From contig NZ_FPJO01000015.1 in NCBI RefSeq assembly GCF_900119365.1, positions 44,404 through 108,403 on the forward strand: a DNA stretch of 64,000 nucleotides, written 5' to 3'. Of this stretch, positions 8,275 through 16,144 are shown piece after piece. Numbering within the stretch: the first letter of the stretch is position 1; every line of letters begins with the position of its first letter. The position numbers and the translations under genes are program-made. A model generated the notes under the pieces. It had not been told where the DNA came from. It did no database searches and was given only the letters and a program-made list of their open reading frames with translations. This DNA comes from Streptomyces atratus. Its GTDB lineage: Bacteria; Actinomycetota; Actinomycetes; Streptomycetales; Streptomycetaceae.

Positions 8275-9180
8275 CTACCCGGCGGTACGCCTGCTGGTCA
8301 GCCTCCTGCGGCGCAGCAGTACGAGGGGCAGCGCACCCGCCATACCGAGTGCCCCCGGGGCCAGGCCCGCCGCCGCGGCGATCCCCGGCTGGTCGAAGGT
8401 GTCCGGGACCGGCAGGGTCGACCAGCGGTTGATCGGCCATGCCACCACCACGGCCCGCCCCACCACGTCGTCGACGGGCACGAAGCCCTTGGTCGACTCG
8501 TCGGTGTGATAGCGCGAGTCCAAGGAGTTCTGCCGGTGGTCGCCCATCACCCAGATCTTGCCCTCGGGCACCTTGAACGGCCCGAAGGGCTTGTCGTCGC
8601 AGGCCGAGTTGCCCGGGAAGATGTACGGCTCGTCGAGCGCCTTCCCGTTGACCTCGACCGGGCCGCCCTTCGCACACTGAACGGTGTCGCCGCCGACCGC
8701 GATGACCCGCTTGATCAGGTCCTTCTCCTTGGACGACGGCATCAGGCCGATGAAGCTCAGGAAGTCCTGCACCACGTTCGTCTCGGGGGTCGGCTCCCCG
8801 GCCAGCCAGTTGTCCGGATCGTGGAAAACGACCACCTCGCCGCGCTCGGGCTCCCCGCCGAACCAGGGGGTCAGCTTGTCCACCAGCACCCGGTCGCCCC
8901 GCTGGAGCGTGTTCTGCATCGAGTCCGAGGGGATCGAGAACGCCTGCACCAGGAACGTCTTGATCAGCAGCGCGAGAACCAGTGCGACGACGATGAGCAG
9001 CGGCAGCTCCTTCCAGAAGGGACGCTGCTTCCTGACCTTCGCGCCGTCCTCGTCCCTGTCTCCGTCCCCGTCCGGGCCCGGCGCCTCCACCGGCGGACCG
9101 GAGACAGGCCCAGCGGACCGGTCGGGCCCCTTCGCGGGCTCTTCGTGTCCAGGTCGTGCACCGGCAGCCACGTCACTCAC
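8275..9180 (-). CDS. Type I signal peptidase, second sipY-like copy
   Basis: A 301-residue signal peptidase I. Asp/Pro-rich cytoplasmic N-terminus, transmembrane helix LLIVVALVLALLIKTFLV, catalytic Ser in IPSDSMQNTL, Lys in LIKRVIAVGGD, box GDHRQNSLDSRYH and a C-terminal membrane helix before a RRRR stop-transfer. It is very close to the sipY copy at 9835-10743: bases 8856-8979 are identical to 10422-10545 (124 bp, no mismatch), and the starts (GTG after a GGAT trinucleotide context) align. S. coelicolor and S. lividans have four adjacent sip genes, so this is an extra copy. It follows a 650-base gap containing a terminator-like hairpin and a MITE-like element, so it may have its own promoter. 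Start GTG 9180. Confidence 0.93.
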   Translation of the reverse strand: MSDVAAGARPGHEEPAKGPDRSAGPVSGPPVEAPGPDGDGDRDEDGAKVRKQRPFWKELPLLIVVALVLALLIKTFLVQAFSIPSDSMQNTLQRGDRVLVDKLTPWFGGEPERGEVVVFHDPDNWLAGEPTPETNVVQDFLSFIGLMPSSKEKDLIKRVIAVGGDTVQCAKGGPVEVNGKALDEPYIFPGNSACDDKPFGPFKVPEGKIWVMGDHRQNSLDSRYHTDESTKGFVPVDDVVGRAVVVAWPINRWSTLPVPDTFDQPGIAAAAGLAPGALGMAGALPLVLLRRRRLTSRRTAG

Positions 9181-9540
9181 ATCCAGTCCTCACTCTGCGC
9201 CCACGCCTGCTCCAGGGCCCTGTCCGTTCAAAGGCCCATTGCCCCGAACAACGAGCGGGAGTTCCGCAGCGCTCCTGCGTCCCCGACCGCTTTGCCGACC
9301 GCGGGCCGCTGGGCATCCCCAGCCTCCCACCACCGACAACCGCCCTCCGGTTGCTCAGCGTGCTCGCCGAGAAACCGGAGGGCGGTTCATCCGTACCGTC
9401 CGGCTGGAGCCGAACCTGCCGATCCCACCGTGACGGGTGGTGGCCGGGGCCCACCCGGACGGAGATCTTCACACTCTGCGCAGCTGTACTGATCGGCCGT
9501 CAAGATCCTATGAAGAACACCCGGCGGGAATCCTTGCATT
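9181..9540. other. Non-coding spacer upstream of the second sipY-like gene
   Basis: No convincing gene. The first ~100 bases (to about 9290) resemble the corresponding region upstream of sipY (10744-10835), including a shared ACGAGCGG-AGTTCCGCAG block near 9249-9272 and 10806-10826, so the duplication that produced the two copies took some upstream DNA with it. A terminator-like hairpin lies at 9338-9387 and the MITE-like element begins at about 9541. Confidence 0.7.
9338..9387. terminator. Long hairpin between the two sipY copies
   Basis: AACCGCCCTCCGGTT at 9338-9352 pairs perfectly with AACCGGAGGGCGGTT at 9373-9387, a 15-bp stem with a 20-base loop. There is no strong U-tract on the minus strand, but such GC-rich stems commonly terminate transcription in streptomycetes. 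It would end transcripts coming from sipY before they reach the second copy. Confidence 0.6.
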
Positions 9541-9741
9541 TAGACCGACCGGCAATTGGGGGGCGGCGTCGCGGGGCTGGGCACGCACATCTGCCGCGTT
9601 GTCGTCAATCAACAACTTCCCCAAGCTCTCGGCTTCGCTCGAGCAGGGGAGACCCCATTGCGTTGCCTCAATCCTCCGCCTTGCAGCTGCACGCACCCAG
9701 CCCCGCTCCTTCACCCACCCCCCAATTGCCGGTCGGTCCTA
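9541..9741. mobile_element. MITE-like non-autonomous element with perfect 21-bp terminal inverted repeats
   Basis: Bases 9543-9563 and 9718-9738 are perfect reverse complements of each other (21 bp, core CCGGCAATTGGGGGG). Inside them a second, imperfect inverted block follows: 9571-9594 against 9683-9706 match at 19 of 24 positions, both starting GCGGGGCTGGG. The centre holds a small hairpin, CCCC-aa-GCTC (9619-9628) with GAGC-a-GGGG (9641-9649). The element is about 200 bp, has no open reading frame that looks real, and is flanked by TA-containing sequence (TA at 9541-9542; TA at 9740-9741), which would suit a TA-targeting transposase acting in trans (inference). It lies exactly between the duplicated sipY genes. 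Confidence 0.7.
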
Positions 9742-9834
9742 CTCGATCTTGCCGATGCCTTGGTCGCAACGACATCAACGACATCACGCACCCTGCCGGT
9801 CGGCATGATTCAACGGATCATGCCAGGCCATCGG

Positions 9835-10743
9835 TCACCGCTGCCGACCGGAATCCAGGCCGGCCCGCCTGCGCCGCCAGAGCACGATCGGCACGGCTCC
9901 GGCGATGCCGATCGCGCCGGGCGCCACGGCCATCGCCGCGTTCAGGCCCGGCTGGTCGAAGGTCTTCGGGACGGGCAGGGTCGCCCAGCGGTTGATCGGC
10001 CACGCCACGACGATGGCCCGGCCGACCACCTCGTCGTTGGAGACCGTGCCGTCGCCCGGCAGCTCCTGGTGGTAGCGGGAGTCGCGGGAGTCCTGTCGGT
10101 GGTCGCCCATCACCCAGATCCGGCCCTCGGGCACCTTGATCGGGCCGAAGGGCGCGTCGTTGCAGGGGGTGTTGCCCGGGAAGATGAACGACTGCTCGTC
10201 CAAGGCCGTGCCGTTGACCACGACCGGGCCGTTCTCCTTGCACTCCACCGTGTCGCCGCCGATGGCGATGACCCGCTTGATCAGGTCCTTCTCCTCGGTG
10301 GACGGCATCAGCCCGATGAAGCTGAGAACCTTCTGGACCACATTCGGATGGACCTCCGGGGTCTCGTCCAGCCAGCCGCCCGGGTCGTGGAAGACCACGA
10401 CCTCGCCACGCTCGGGCTCCGCGCCGAACCAGGGGGTCAGCTTGTCCACCAGCACCCGGTCGCCCCGCTGGAGCGTGTTCTGCATCGAGTCCGAGGGGAT
10501 CGAGAACGCCTGCACCAGGAACGTCTTGATCAGCAGCGCGAGAACGAGTGCGATGACGATGAGCAGCGGCAGCTCCTTCCAGAAGGAGCGTGGCTTCTTC
10601 GCCGGCCTGCCACCGCCGTCCGGGGTGTCGCCGTCACTCCCCGCGTGGCCCGTCGCCCCGGCAGACCCGGCATTGCCCGAATGATCCGGCCGGTCCTCGG
10701 GTTCTTCGTGTCCGGATCGTGCACCGACGGCCAAATCCCCCAC
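9835..10743 (-). CDS. sipY: Type I signal peptidase SipY
   Basis: A 302-residue signal peptidase I with membrane helix LLIVIALVLALLIKTFLV, catalytic serine in IPSDSMQNTL, lysine in LIKRVIAIGGD, GDHRQDSRDSRYH, and a C-terminal membrane helix ending WRRRR. SipY is the main processing peptidase in S. lividans (established knowledge); assignment here rests on order W-X-Y. Start GTG 10743 is preferred over GTG 10749 because AAGGAG sits six bases before it and it aligns with the start of the paralogue. Its first 110 bases overlap the 3' end of sipX in another frame, so translation is probably coupled. Confidence 0.93.
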   Translation of the reverse strand: MGDLAVGARSGHEEPEDRPDHSGNAGSAGATGHAGSDGDTPDGGGRPAKKPRSFWKELPLLIVIALVLALLIKTFLVQAFSIPSDSMQNTLQRGDRVLVDKLTPWFGAEPERGEVVVFHDPGGWLDETPEVHPNVVQKVLSFIGLMPSTEEKDLIKRVIAIGGDTVECKENGPVVVNGTALDEQSFIFPGNTPCNDAPFGPIKVPEGRIWVMGDHRQDSRDSRYHQELPGDGTVSNDEVVGRAIVVAWPINRWATLPVPKTFDQPGLNAAMAVAPGAIGIAGAVPIVLWRRRRAGLDSGRQR

Positions 10744-11710
10744 ATCCACTCCTTATTCCGTGCCACCGCCTGCGCCCTAGCCGGTGCAGGCCCACCATTC
10801 CCATAACGAGCGGAAGTTCCGCAGGGGTCGGGAGAGGACTCATTCCGTTCGGATCCCGGGACGACACACTATTCGACGGGCCCGGCGCGGCAGCTGTCCC
10901 GGCGCGCGCGTCCGGGACCTGGCCGAAGGTTGTCGGCTCCTCCAGTTTTCGCCAGTGGCCGAAGGGCCAGGCGATCACGACGGCCCGTCCCACGACCTGG
11001 TCCTCGGAGACCGTGCCGTGTTCCGGCTCGTCCAGGTGATAGCGGGAATCGGCGGAGTCGGACCGGTGGTCGCCCATCACGAAGATCCGGCCCTGCGGAA
11101 CCTTTACCTCGAATTTGATGAGGGAGGGAGGGTTCCCCGGATACAGATAGGGCTCGTCGAGCGGTACACCGTTGACGTTGATCCGGCCGTCCTTGCCGCA
11201 GCACTCCACCGTGTCGCCGCCGACCGCGATCACCCGCTTGATCAGATCCTGTTCGTCGTCGGAGGGCAGCAGCCCGATGAAGGTCAGCACCTCCTTCGCC
11301 TGCTTGACGACGACGGGCGACTCCTTCTTGCCGACGTTCTCCTGGTTCAGCCAGCGCCCCGGGTCCTTGAAGACGACGACGTCGCCGCGCTCGGGCCTGG
11401 ATCCGAACCAGGGCGTCAGTTTGTCCACGAGCACCCGGTCACCGATCCGGATGGTCTGCTCCATCGATCCCGAAGGGATCACGAAGGCCTGCACCAGGAA
11501 GGTCTTGAGCACGAGCGCGATCAGCAGCGCCACGAGGACGAGCAGCGGGATCTCCCCCACGGCGGCCCCGCGCCGCCGTCGCCGGACCTTGCGGGCCAGC
11601 TTCCGCCGCTCCGCCCTGGTGGGCAGCGAACGCGCGGCCGTCGGCCCGGTACCGGGCGGCGGTATTCCCGGGCCGGACGACCCGCGCCGTCCGCGGCCGC
11701 GGTTACCCAC
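10634..11710 (-). CDS. sipX: Type I signal peptidase SipX
   Basis: A signal peptidase I of about 358 residues. Basic N-terminus (RAERRKLARKVRRRRRG), membrane helix IPLLVLVALLIALVLKTFLV, catalytic serine IPSGSMEQTI, lysine LIKRVIAVGGD, GDHRSDSADSRYH. SipX of other species is nearer 320 residues; here the frame continues past the second hydrophobic segment with an Arg-rich tail (GRRCTIRTRRTRG and beyond) that overlaps the first 110 bases of sipY, so the last ~35 residues may be a recent read-through extension. GTG 11710 overlaps the sipW stop by eight bases; a GTG at 11719 is an alternative start. Confidence 0.9.
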   Translation of the reverse strand: MGNRGRGRRGSSGPGIPPPGTGPTAARSLPTRAERRKLARKVRRRRRGAAVGEIPLLVLVALLIALVLKTFLVQAFVIPSGSMEQTIRIGDRVLVDKLTPWFGSRPERGDVVVFKDPGRWLNQENVGKKESPVVVKQAKEVLTFIGLLPSDDEQDLIKRVIAVGGDTVECCGKDGRINVNGVPLDEPYLYPGNPPSLIKFEVKVPQGRIFVMGDHRSDSADSRYHLDEPEHGTVSEDQVVGRAVVIAWPFGHWRKLEEPTTFGQVPDARAGTAAAPGPSNSVSSRDPNGMSPLPTPAELPLVMGMVGLHRLGRRRWHGIRSGCGGFGRRCTIRTRRTRGPAGSFGQCRVCRGDGPRGE

Positions 11711-12473
11711 GACCCCCACCCGGCGCCCGTACGGCGGAGAAGGCGGCGCTGTCCGGCAGCGAGCCCACCCGGCTGGGCGGCCAGCCGATCCAGTCCACCC
11801 TGCCGATCACCATGTCGACGGGGACCATGCCGCCGCCCGGCTCGCCCAGGTGGTCACGCGAGTCGCGGGAGTTGCTCCGGTGGTCGCCCATCATCCACAG
11901 CGTGCCGTCGGGGACGACGATGTCGAAGCGGACCTCGGAGGCCGCGTCCCCCGGATACAGGTAGCCCTCGGCGACCGGCCGGCCGTTCACCTCGACCCGG
12001 CCCCGCTTGTCGCAGCAGACCACCCGGTCACCGCCCACGCCCACCACCCGCTTCACGTAGTCGGTCTCGACGGGCTCCACGAGGCCCAGGGACGCGGCCA
12101 CCGAGTGCACCAGACCGGTGACGGGGTTCTGCTGCGGGGGCTCCTGCACAAAGGATCCGGTGCCGTCAAAGACCACCACGTCGCCGCGTTGCGGCACGGA
12201 GCCGGAACGGTAGGCCAGTTTGTTCACCAGCACCCGGTCCCCCACCCGCAGCGTGGGCTCCATCGAGCCGCTGGGGATCAGGAAGGGCTGCACCACGTAG
12301 TTGCTCAGGAGCAGTACGAAGACCGCGCAGACGGCGCCGAGCGCCGCGGTCCGGCGCCAGGTCATCGGGGCGGCCGGCCGGTCCGGGATACGCGAGGAGC
12401 GCGACCCCTCCTCCGGCGCCGTTGCGGGTGCGGAGGAGCGGTCGCGCTCCGAGGGCTTTGCTTCCGTGTCCAT
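11703..12473 (-). CDS. sipW: Type I signal peptidase SipW
   Basis: A 256-residue signal peptidase I, first gene of the sip cluster. One N-terminal membrane helix (AALGAVCAVFVLLLSNYVV), catalytic serine in IPSGSMEPTL, lysine in YVKRVVGVGGD, and MMGDHRSNSRDSRDH. Unlike the X, Y and Z copies it has no clear C-terminal membrane helix, as described for SipW in S. lividans. It begins 45 bases after the end of rplS, consistent with transcription from the ribosomal operon in part. Confidence 0.92.
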   Translation of the reverse strand: MDTEAKPSERDRSSAPATAPEEGSRSSRIPDRPAAPMTWRRTAALGAVCAVFVLLLSNYVVQPFLIPSGSMEPTLRVGDRVLVNKLAYRSGSVPQRGDVVVFDGTGSFVQEPPQQNPVTGLVHSVAASLGLVEPVETDYVKRVVGVGGDRVVCCDKRGRVEVNGRPVAEGYLYPGDAASEVRFDIVVPDGTLWMMGDHRSNSRDSRDHLGEPGGGMVPVDMVIGRVDWIGWPPSRVGSLPDSAAFSAVRAPGGGRG

Positions 12474-12518
12474 CGGGGCCAGAGCCTATCCGGCCGTCCT
12501 GTGGACCTGGGAGTCAGC

Positions 12519-12869
12519 TCAGTTGTCGCGCTTCTCCTTGATCTTCGCGGCCTTGCCGCGCAGCTCACGGAGGTAGTACAGCTTGGCGCGACGGACGTCA
12601 CCGCGGGTGACGAGCTCGATCTTCTCGAAGATCGGGCTGTGCACCGGGAAGGTGCGCTCGACGCCGACGCTGAAGGAGACCTTGCGGACCGTGAAGGTCT
12701 CGCTGACGCCCGCACCCTGGCGACGGATGACTACGCCCTTGAACTGCTGGATACGGGAGCGGTTGCCCTCGATCACTCGGACGTGGACGTTGACGGTGTC
12801 ACCGGGGCGGAACGACGGGATGTCGGTACGCAGCGATGCGGCGTTGACGCCATCGAGCAGGGAAGCCAT
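12519..12869 (-). CDS. rplS: 50S ribosomal protein L19
   Basis: A 116-residue L19: FRPGDTVNVHVRVIEGNRSR, then QFKGVVIRRQG, FTVRKVSFSVGVERTFP and LYYLRELRGKAAKIKEKR. L19 sits at the interface of the ribosomal subunits. ATG 12869 gives the normal family length; an in-frame GTG at 12896 would add nine residues (ASAKKADN) and has no better ribosome site. It lies downstream of rpsP-khpA-rimM-trmD, the classical bacterial order. Confidence 0.97.
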   Translation of the reverse strand: MASLLDGVNAASLRTDIPSFRPGDTVNVHVRVIEGNRSRIQQFKGVVIRRQGAGVSETFTVRKVSFSVGVERTFPVHSPIFEKIELVTRGDVRRAKLYYLRELRGKAAKIKEKRDN

Positions 12870-12997
12870 GTTGTCTGCTTTCTTCGCCGATGCCACAGGT
12901 CATCGACGGGAGAGAGTGAGAAATGGGGGTGCTGATCGCGTCGGGCGGACGTCGTTCCCCCTGTGGCAGGGGCGTACACCGGACGTACAGCAGCGGC

Positions 12998-13819
12998 CTA
13001 TTCTTCCACGGCCTCGGGCCTGCGCCAAAATCGGCCACCGGGCTCGGGTGTCCAGCCGAGGATGGAGAGCATCTCGCGGTCCTTCTTGTCGAACCCCGCG
13101 GCGTCGCAGCGCTCGATCAGATCGGGCCGGTTGAGGGCGGTACGACGGAACGCCTCGTCCCGGCGCCAGCGGGCGATCCGCCCGTGGTGACCGCTGAGCA
13201 GCACCTCGGGGATCTCCCGGCCGCGCCACTCGGGGGGCTTGGTGTAGACGGGCCCCTCCAGCAGATTGGCCATCGCGCCGGGGGCGAAGGAGTCGTCCCG
13301 GTGCGATTCGGCGTTGCCGAGCACCCCGGGCAGCAGCCGGGCGACCGCCTCCGTGATCACCAGTACCGCTGCTTCCCCACCGGCCAGCACATAGTCGCCG
13401 ATGGACACCTCGATCACCGGCATCCGGGTGGCGTACTCGTCCATCACTCGCCGGTCGATGCCCTCGTAGCGGGCCGGCGTGAAGATCAGCCACGGCCGCT
13501 CGGAGAGCTCGACGGCGAGCTCCTGGGTGAACGGACGGCCGCTCGGCGTCGGCACCACGAGCACCGGCGAGTGCGCCCCGGCCTCGTATCCGCCGGCCAG
13601 GGCGTCGTCCAGCGCCTCGCCCCACGGCTCGGTCTTCATGACCATGCCGGGGCCGCCGCCGTACGGGGTGTCGTCGACGGTGTTGTGCCGGTCGTAGGTC
13701 CAGTCGCGCAGGTCGTGCACATGGACGTCGAGGCGCCCGCGTGCGCGGGCCTTGCCGACGAGGGAGACGTTCAGCGGTTCCAGGTACTCGGGGAAGATCG
13801 TGACGACATCGAGGCGCAT
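12998..13819 (-). CDS. trmD: tRNA (guanine-N1)-methyltransferase TrmD
   Basis: A 273-residue SPOUT methyltransferase that makes m1G37 in tRNAs, preventing +1 frameshifting. It begins MRLDVVTIFPEY, has DDTPYGGGPGMVMK and RYEGIDRRV, and the trefoil-knot SAM-binding loop ISIGDYVLAGGE-like segment (VSIGDYVLAGGEAAVLVITE) near residues 128-148. The start overlaps the rimM stop by one base (TGATG), so rimM-trmD are translationally coupled. It ends 128 bases before rplS. Confidence 0.97.
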   Translation of the reverse strand: MRLDVVTIFPEYLEPLNVSLVGKARARGRLDVHVHDLRDWTYDRHNTVDDTPYGGGPGMVMKTEPWGEALDDALAGGYEAGAHSPVLVVPTPSGRPFTQELAVELSERPWLIFTPARYEGIDRRVMDEYATRMPVIEVSIGDYVLAGGEAAVLVITEAVARLLPGVLGNAESHRDDSFAPGAMANLLEGPVYTKPPEWRGREIPEVLLSGHHGRIARWRRDEAFRRTALNRPDLIERCDAAGFDKKDREMLSILGWTPEPGGRFWRRPEAVEE

Positions 13820-14400
13820 CAGGCGTCCTTCCCGGCCGCGGGAGCCCCGTCGTCGCCCTCTTCGTCCCGCGCGGAGGCGATCACGGCCTGGCTCGCGTCG
13901 ATCAGGCCGGGCGGCGGGGTGATCACCGCGCGCTGCTCCGCCAGATCGATCTCGGTGACGATCTCCTCGACGAACGGGATCATCACCTCGCTGCCGTCCG
14001 GCCGCTCGACGATGAAGAGGTCCTGGGACGGCAGGTGGGTGATCTCGGTGATCCGGCCGATCGCGGTGCCGTCGGCGAGGACCACGTCGAGGTCCATCAG
14101 CTGATGGTCGTAGAACTCCTCGGGGTCCTCGGGGAGTTCCGCCGGGTCGACCTCGGCGATCAGGAGCGTGTTGCGCAGGGCCTCGGCAGCCGTACGGTCG
14201 CGGACGCCCTCGAAGCGCAGCAGCAGCCGTCCGCTGTGCACCCGGCCGGTCTCGATCGTCAGCGGTCCGGCGCCGGCCGGTTCGGTGGCGAGCACGGCCC
14301 CGGGCCCGAGCCGCAGCTCCGGCTCGTCCGTACGGACCTCGACGGTGACCTCGCCCTTGATGCCATGGGCACGGCCGATCCGCGCGACTACCAACTGCAC
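13819..14400 (-). CDS. rimM: Ribosome maturation factor RimM
   Basis: A 193-residue RimM: QLVVARIGRAHGIKGEVTVE at the N-terminal RimM domain, FEGVRDRTAAEALRNTLL, then the C-terminal PRC-barrel (EEFYDHQLMDLDVV, IPFVEEIVTEIDL). It helps 16S rRNA processing and 30S assembly through S19. GTG 14400 is chosen because AGGAGAG lies about nine bases upstream and it starts the conserved domain; the frame itself is open further. A short acidic/Ala C-terminal tail (ASARDEEGDDGAPAAGKDA) follows the barrel. Confidence 0.95.
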   Translation of the reverse strand: MQLVVARIGRAHGIKGEVTVEVRTDEPELRLGPGAVLATEPAGAGPLTIETGRVHSGRLLLRFEGVRDRTAAEALRNTLLIAEVDPAELPEDPEEFYDHQLMDLDVVLADGTAIGRITEITHLPSQDLFIVERPDGSEVMIPFVEEIVTEIDLAEQRAVITPPPGLIDASQAVIASARDEEGDDGAPAAGKDA

Positions 14401-14479
14401 CTTGTGTCTCTCCTGTCGTACGACGACGGGCCGGGGCGGGCGCATGGCCCTCCCCGGCCCGTGCCGGTGTTCAACTCTG

Positions 14480-14719
14480 TCAGCGAACCTGATCCACATC
14501 GACGAGGTCGACGCGGATGCCACGGCCGCCGATGGCGCCCACGACGGTGCGCAGCGCGCGTGCGGTGCGGCCGTTGCGGCCGATCACCTTGCCGAGGTCG
14601 TCGGGATGGACCCGGACCTCCAGCACGCGGCCACGGCGCAGGTTGCGCGAGGCGACCTGCACATCGTCAGGGTTGTCGACGATGCCCTTCACGAGGTGCT
14701 CGAGAGCCTCCTCGAGCAT
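14480..14719 (-). CDS. khpA: KH-domain RNA-binding protein KhpA
   Basis: A 79-residue single-KH-domain protein with the GRNG loop (KVIGRNGRTARALRTVV) that defines the type II KH fold. KhpA, with KhpB/Jag, binds RNA and affects cell division and small-RNA function in Gram-positive bacteria (established for Streptococcus and others). It lies two bases after rpsP and 79 bases before rimM, in the rpsP-khpA-rimM-trmD-rplS cluster. Confidence 0.95.
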   Translation of the reverse strand: MLEEALEHLVKGIVDNPDDVQVASRNLRRGRVLEVRVHPDDLGKVIGRNGRTARALRTVVGAIGGRGIRVDLVDVDQVR

Positions 14720-14721
14720 GC

Positions 14722-15165
14722 TCAGGCCTCGGTCGACTCGGCGGGCGCAGCCGCGTCAGCAGCCTCGTCCGCCTTCTTGTCGGACTTCTTCGCCTTCTGC
14801 GTGATGGCCTCGCCCTTGGACTCGTCGCCGCCGTCCTTGGTCAGGGCCTCGAACAGGGCGCGCTTGTCGGCCTTGGGCTCCGGCTGCAGCAGCGGCGCGG
14901 GGGCCGGGAGACCCTTGTGGGCCTGCCAGTCACCGGTGAGCTTCAGGATCGCGAGAACCGGCTCGGTCGGCTGGGCGCCGACGGACAGCCAGTACTGCGC
15001 ACGCTCCGAGTTGACCTCGATGCGCGAGGGGTTCTGCACCGGGTGGTACAGGCCGATCTCCTCGATGGCCCGGCCGTCACGGCGGGTACGGGAGTCGGCG
15101 ACGACGATGCGGTAGTGAGGCGAACGGATCTTGCCCAGACGCTTCAGCTTGATCTTGACTGCCAC
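14722..15165 (-). CDS. rpsP: 30S ribosomal protein S16 with charged C-terminal tail
   Basis: The N-terminal ~80 residues are S16: MAVKIKLKRLGKIRSPHYRI, then VADSRTRRDGRAIEEIGLY and RAQYWLSVGAQPTEPV. The protein is 147 residues, against about 80-90 in most bacteria; the extra part is Pro, then Lys/Asp/Ala-rich (KAKKSDKKADEAADAAAPAE). Such tails are seen in actinobacterial S16. It is the first gene of the cluster; the 157 bases upstream (15166-15322) are non-coding and should carry the promoter. Confidence 0.97.
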   Translation of the reverse strand: MAVKIKLKRLGKIRSPHYRIVVADSRTRRDGRAIEEIGLYHPVQNPSRIEVNSERAQYWLSVGAQPTEPVLAILKLTGDWQAHKGLPAPAPLLQPEPKADKRALFEALTKDGGDESKGEAITQKAKKSDKKADEAADAAAPAESTEA

Positions 15166-15322
15166 GGAAGTGGTGTCTCCTGGTCTATGACGTGGTTGGG
15201 CACAACGAAGATGCCACGTGGGGTTGCGGTACTCGGGTGCCCGATGGACGCGTCAGCCGGAGGAGAGAGGGGTCCTGTGCGACTGTCGAGTACAGCTAGC
15301 CATTGTGCCACACCGCGTCGGG

Positions 15323-15916
15323 TCACCCCACCGCGACTGCGGCTTCCGGGATTCGGAAGGGCTTTCCGCAGCCTCCGCAGACGATCGGCGCCTGCGCCAG
15401 GACCGACGGGACGACCCGCACATTGCGCCCGCAGTCGCAGACGGCCTTGACGCGGACGCCGCCACCGGAGGAGCCGTGCCGGGCGGCCGGCCCGCGGAAG
15501 GAACGCTTGGTGTCGGCGGCGGTCGCGACCGTGTGCGCCTTGAGGGCGCGCTGCAGCCGCTCGATCGTCGGGCGGTACCGTCGCTTGGCCTCGGGGTTGA
15601 GGGCGACGAGCGAGAAGCCGCTGCTGGGGTGGGGCTCCTCGGCATGGTCGAGGCCCAACTCCTCGGCGATCGCGAGGAATCTGCGGTTGTGGTAGCGGCC
15701 GGCGCGCGAAGTGTCGCGGACGCCTCGCGCGGCGGCGATGCCGTGGACTGCCTCATGCAGCAGTCGCTCGAAGGAGAGCTCGGCGCCGCAGGCGGACGAG
15801 GACTCTCCGATCAGGGACTCGGGCGCGGCAAGATCCGGCAGCTCGGGGTGGTACCGCTGAATGTCGGCCCACGCCTGCGCCAGCTCTGCGGCAAGTACAG
15901 GTGGTGTCGTGCTCAC
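15323..15916 (-). CDS. Putative SprT-like zinc metalloprotein
   Basis: About 197 residues. A HEAVHG segment (SFERLLHEAVHGIAAARGV) gives the HExxH zinc-peptidase motif, with a further His in GRYHNRRF about 20 residues on, an arrangement like SprT/Spartan proteins. The C-terminus has a zinc-ribbon pattern, CDCGRNVRV...CGGCGKPF. No substrate is known; I infer a DNA-protein-crosslink or general intracellular protease role only by analogy. Start GTG 15916 (STTPPVLAAELAQAW) is preferred; an upstream GTG at 15979 would add 21 residues. The gene is separate from the rpsP cluster by 157 bases. Confidence 0.75.
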   Translation of the reverse strand: MSTTPPVLAAELAQAWADIQRYHPELPDLAAPESLIGESSSACGAELSFERLLHEAVHGIAAARGVRDTSRAGRYHNRRFLAIAEELGLDHAEEPHPSSGFSLVALNPEAKRRYRPTIERLQRALKAHTVATAADTKRSFRGPAARHGSSGGGVRVKAVCDCGRNVRVVPSVLAQAPIVCGGCGKPFRIPEAAVAVG

Positions 15917-16144
15917 GTCGTGACAACGAGCACGAGTGCCCCGGTGTTCCGATTCCGGGCCATCCCAAATAATTTGCACGTACCAGTCAGTTGCCCTTGA
16001 TGCGCCCCGACGAGGGCGGGTGCGCAGAACTGCGGAGAAGCCTCACAGCTCGCACCAAGGTGGTACGTAGTGACGCGTACGCCGGGCGCGCAGGCGGCCA
16101 CCGTACGCCGGGGCGCCGGACGTCCGGGGCGGCGGGGTGGGGCG

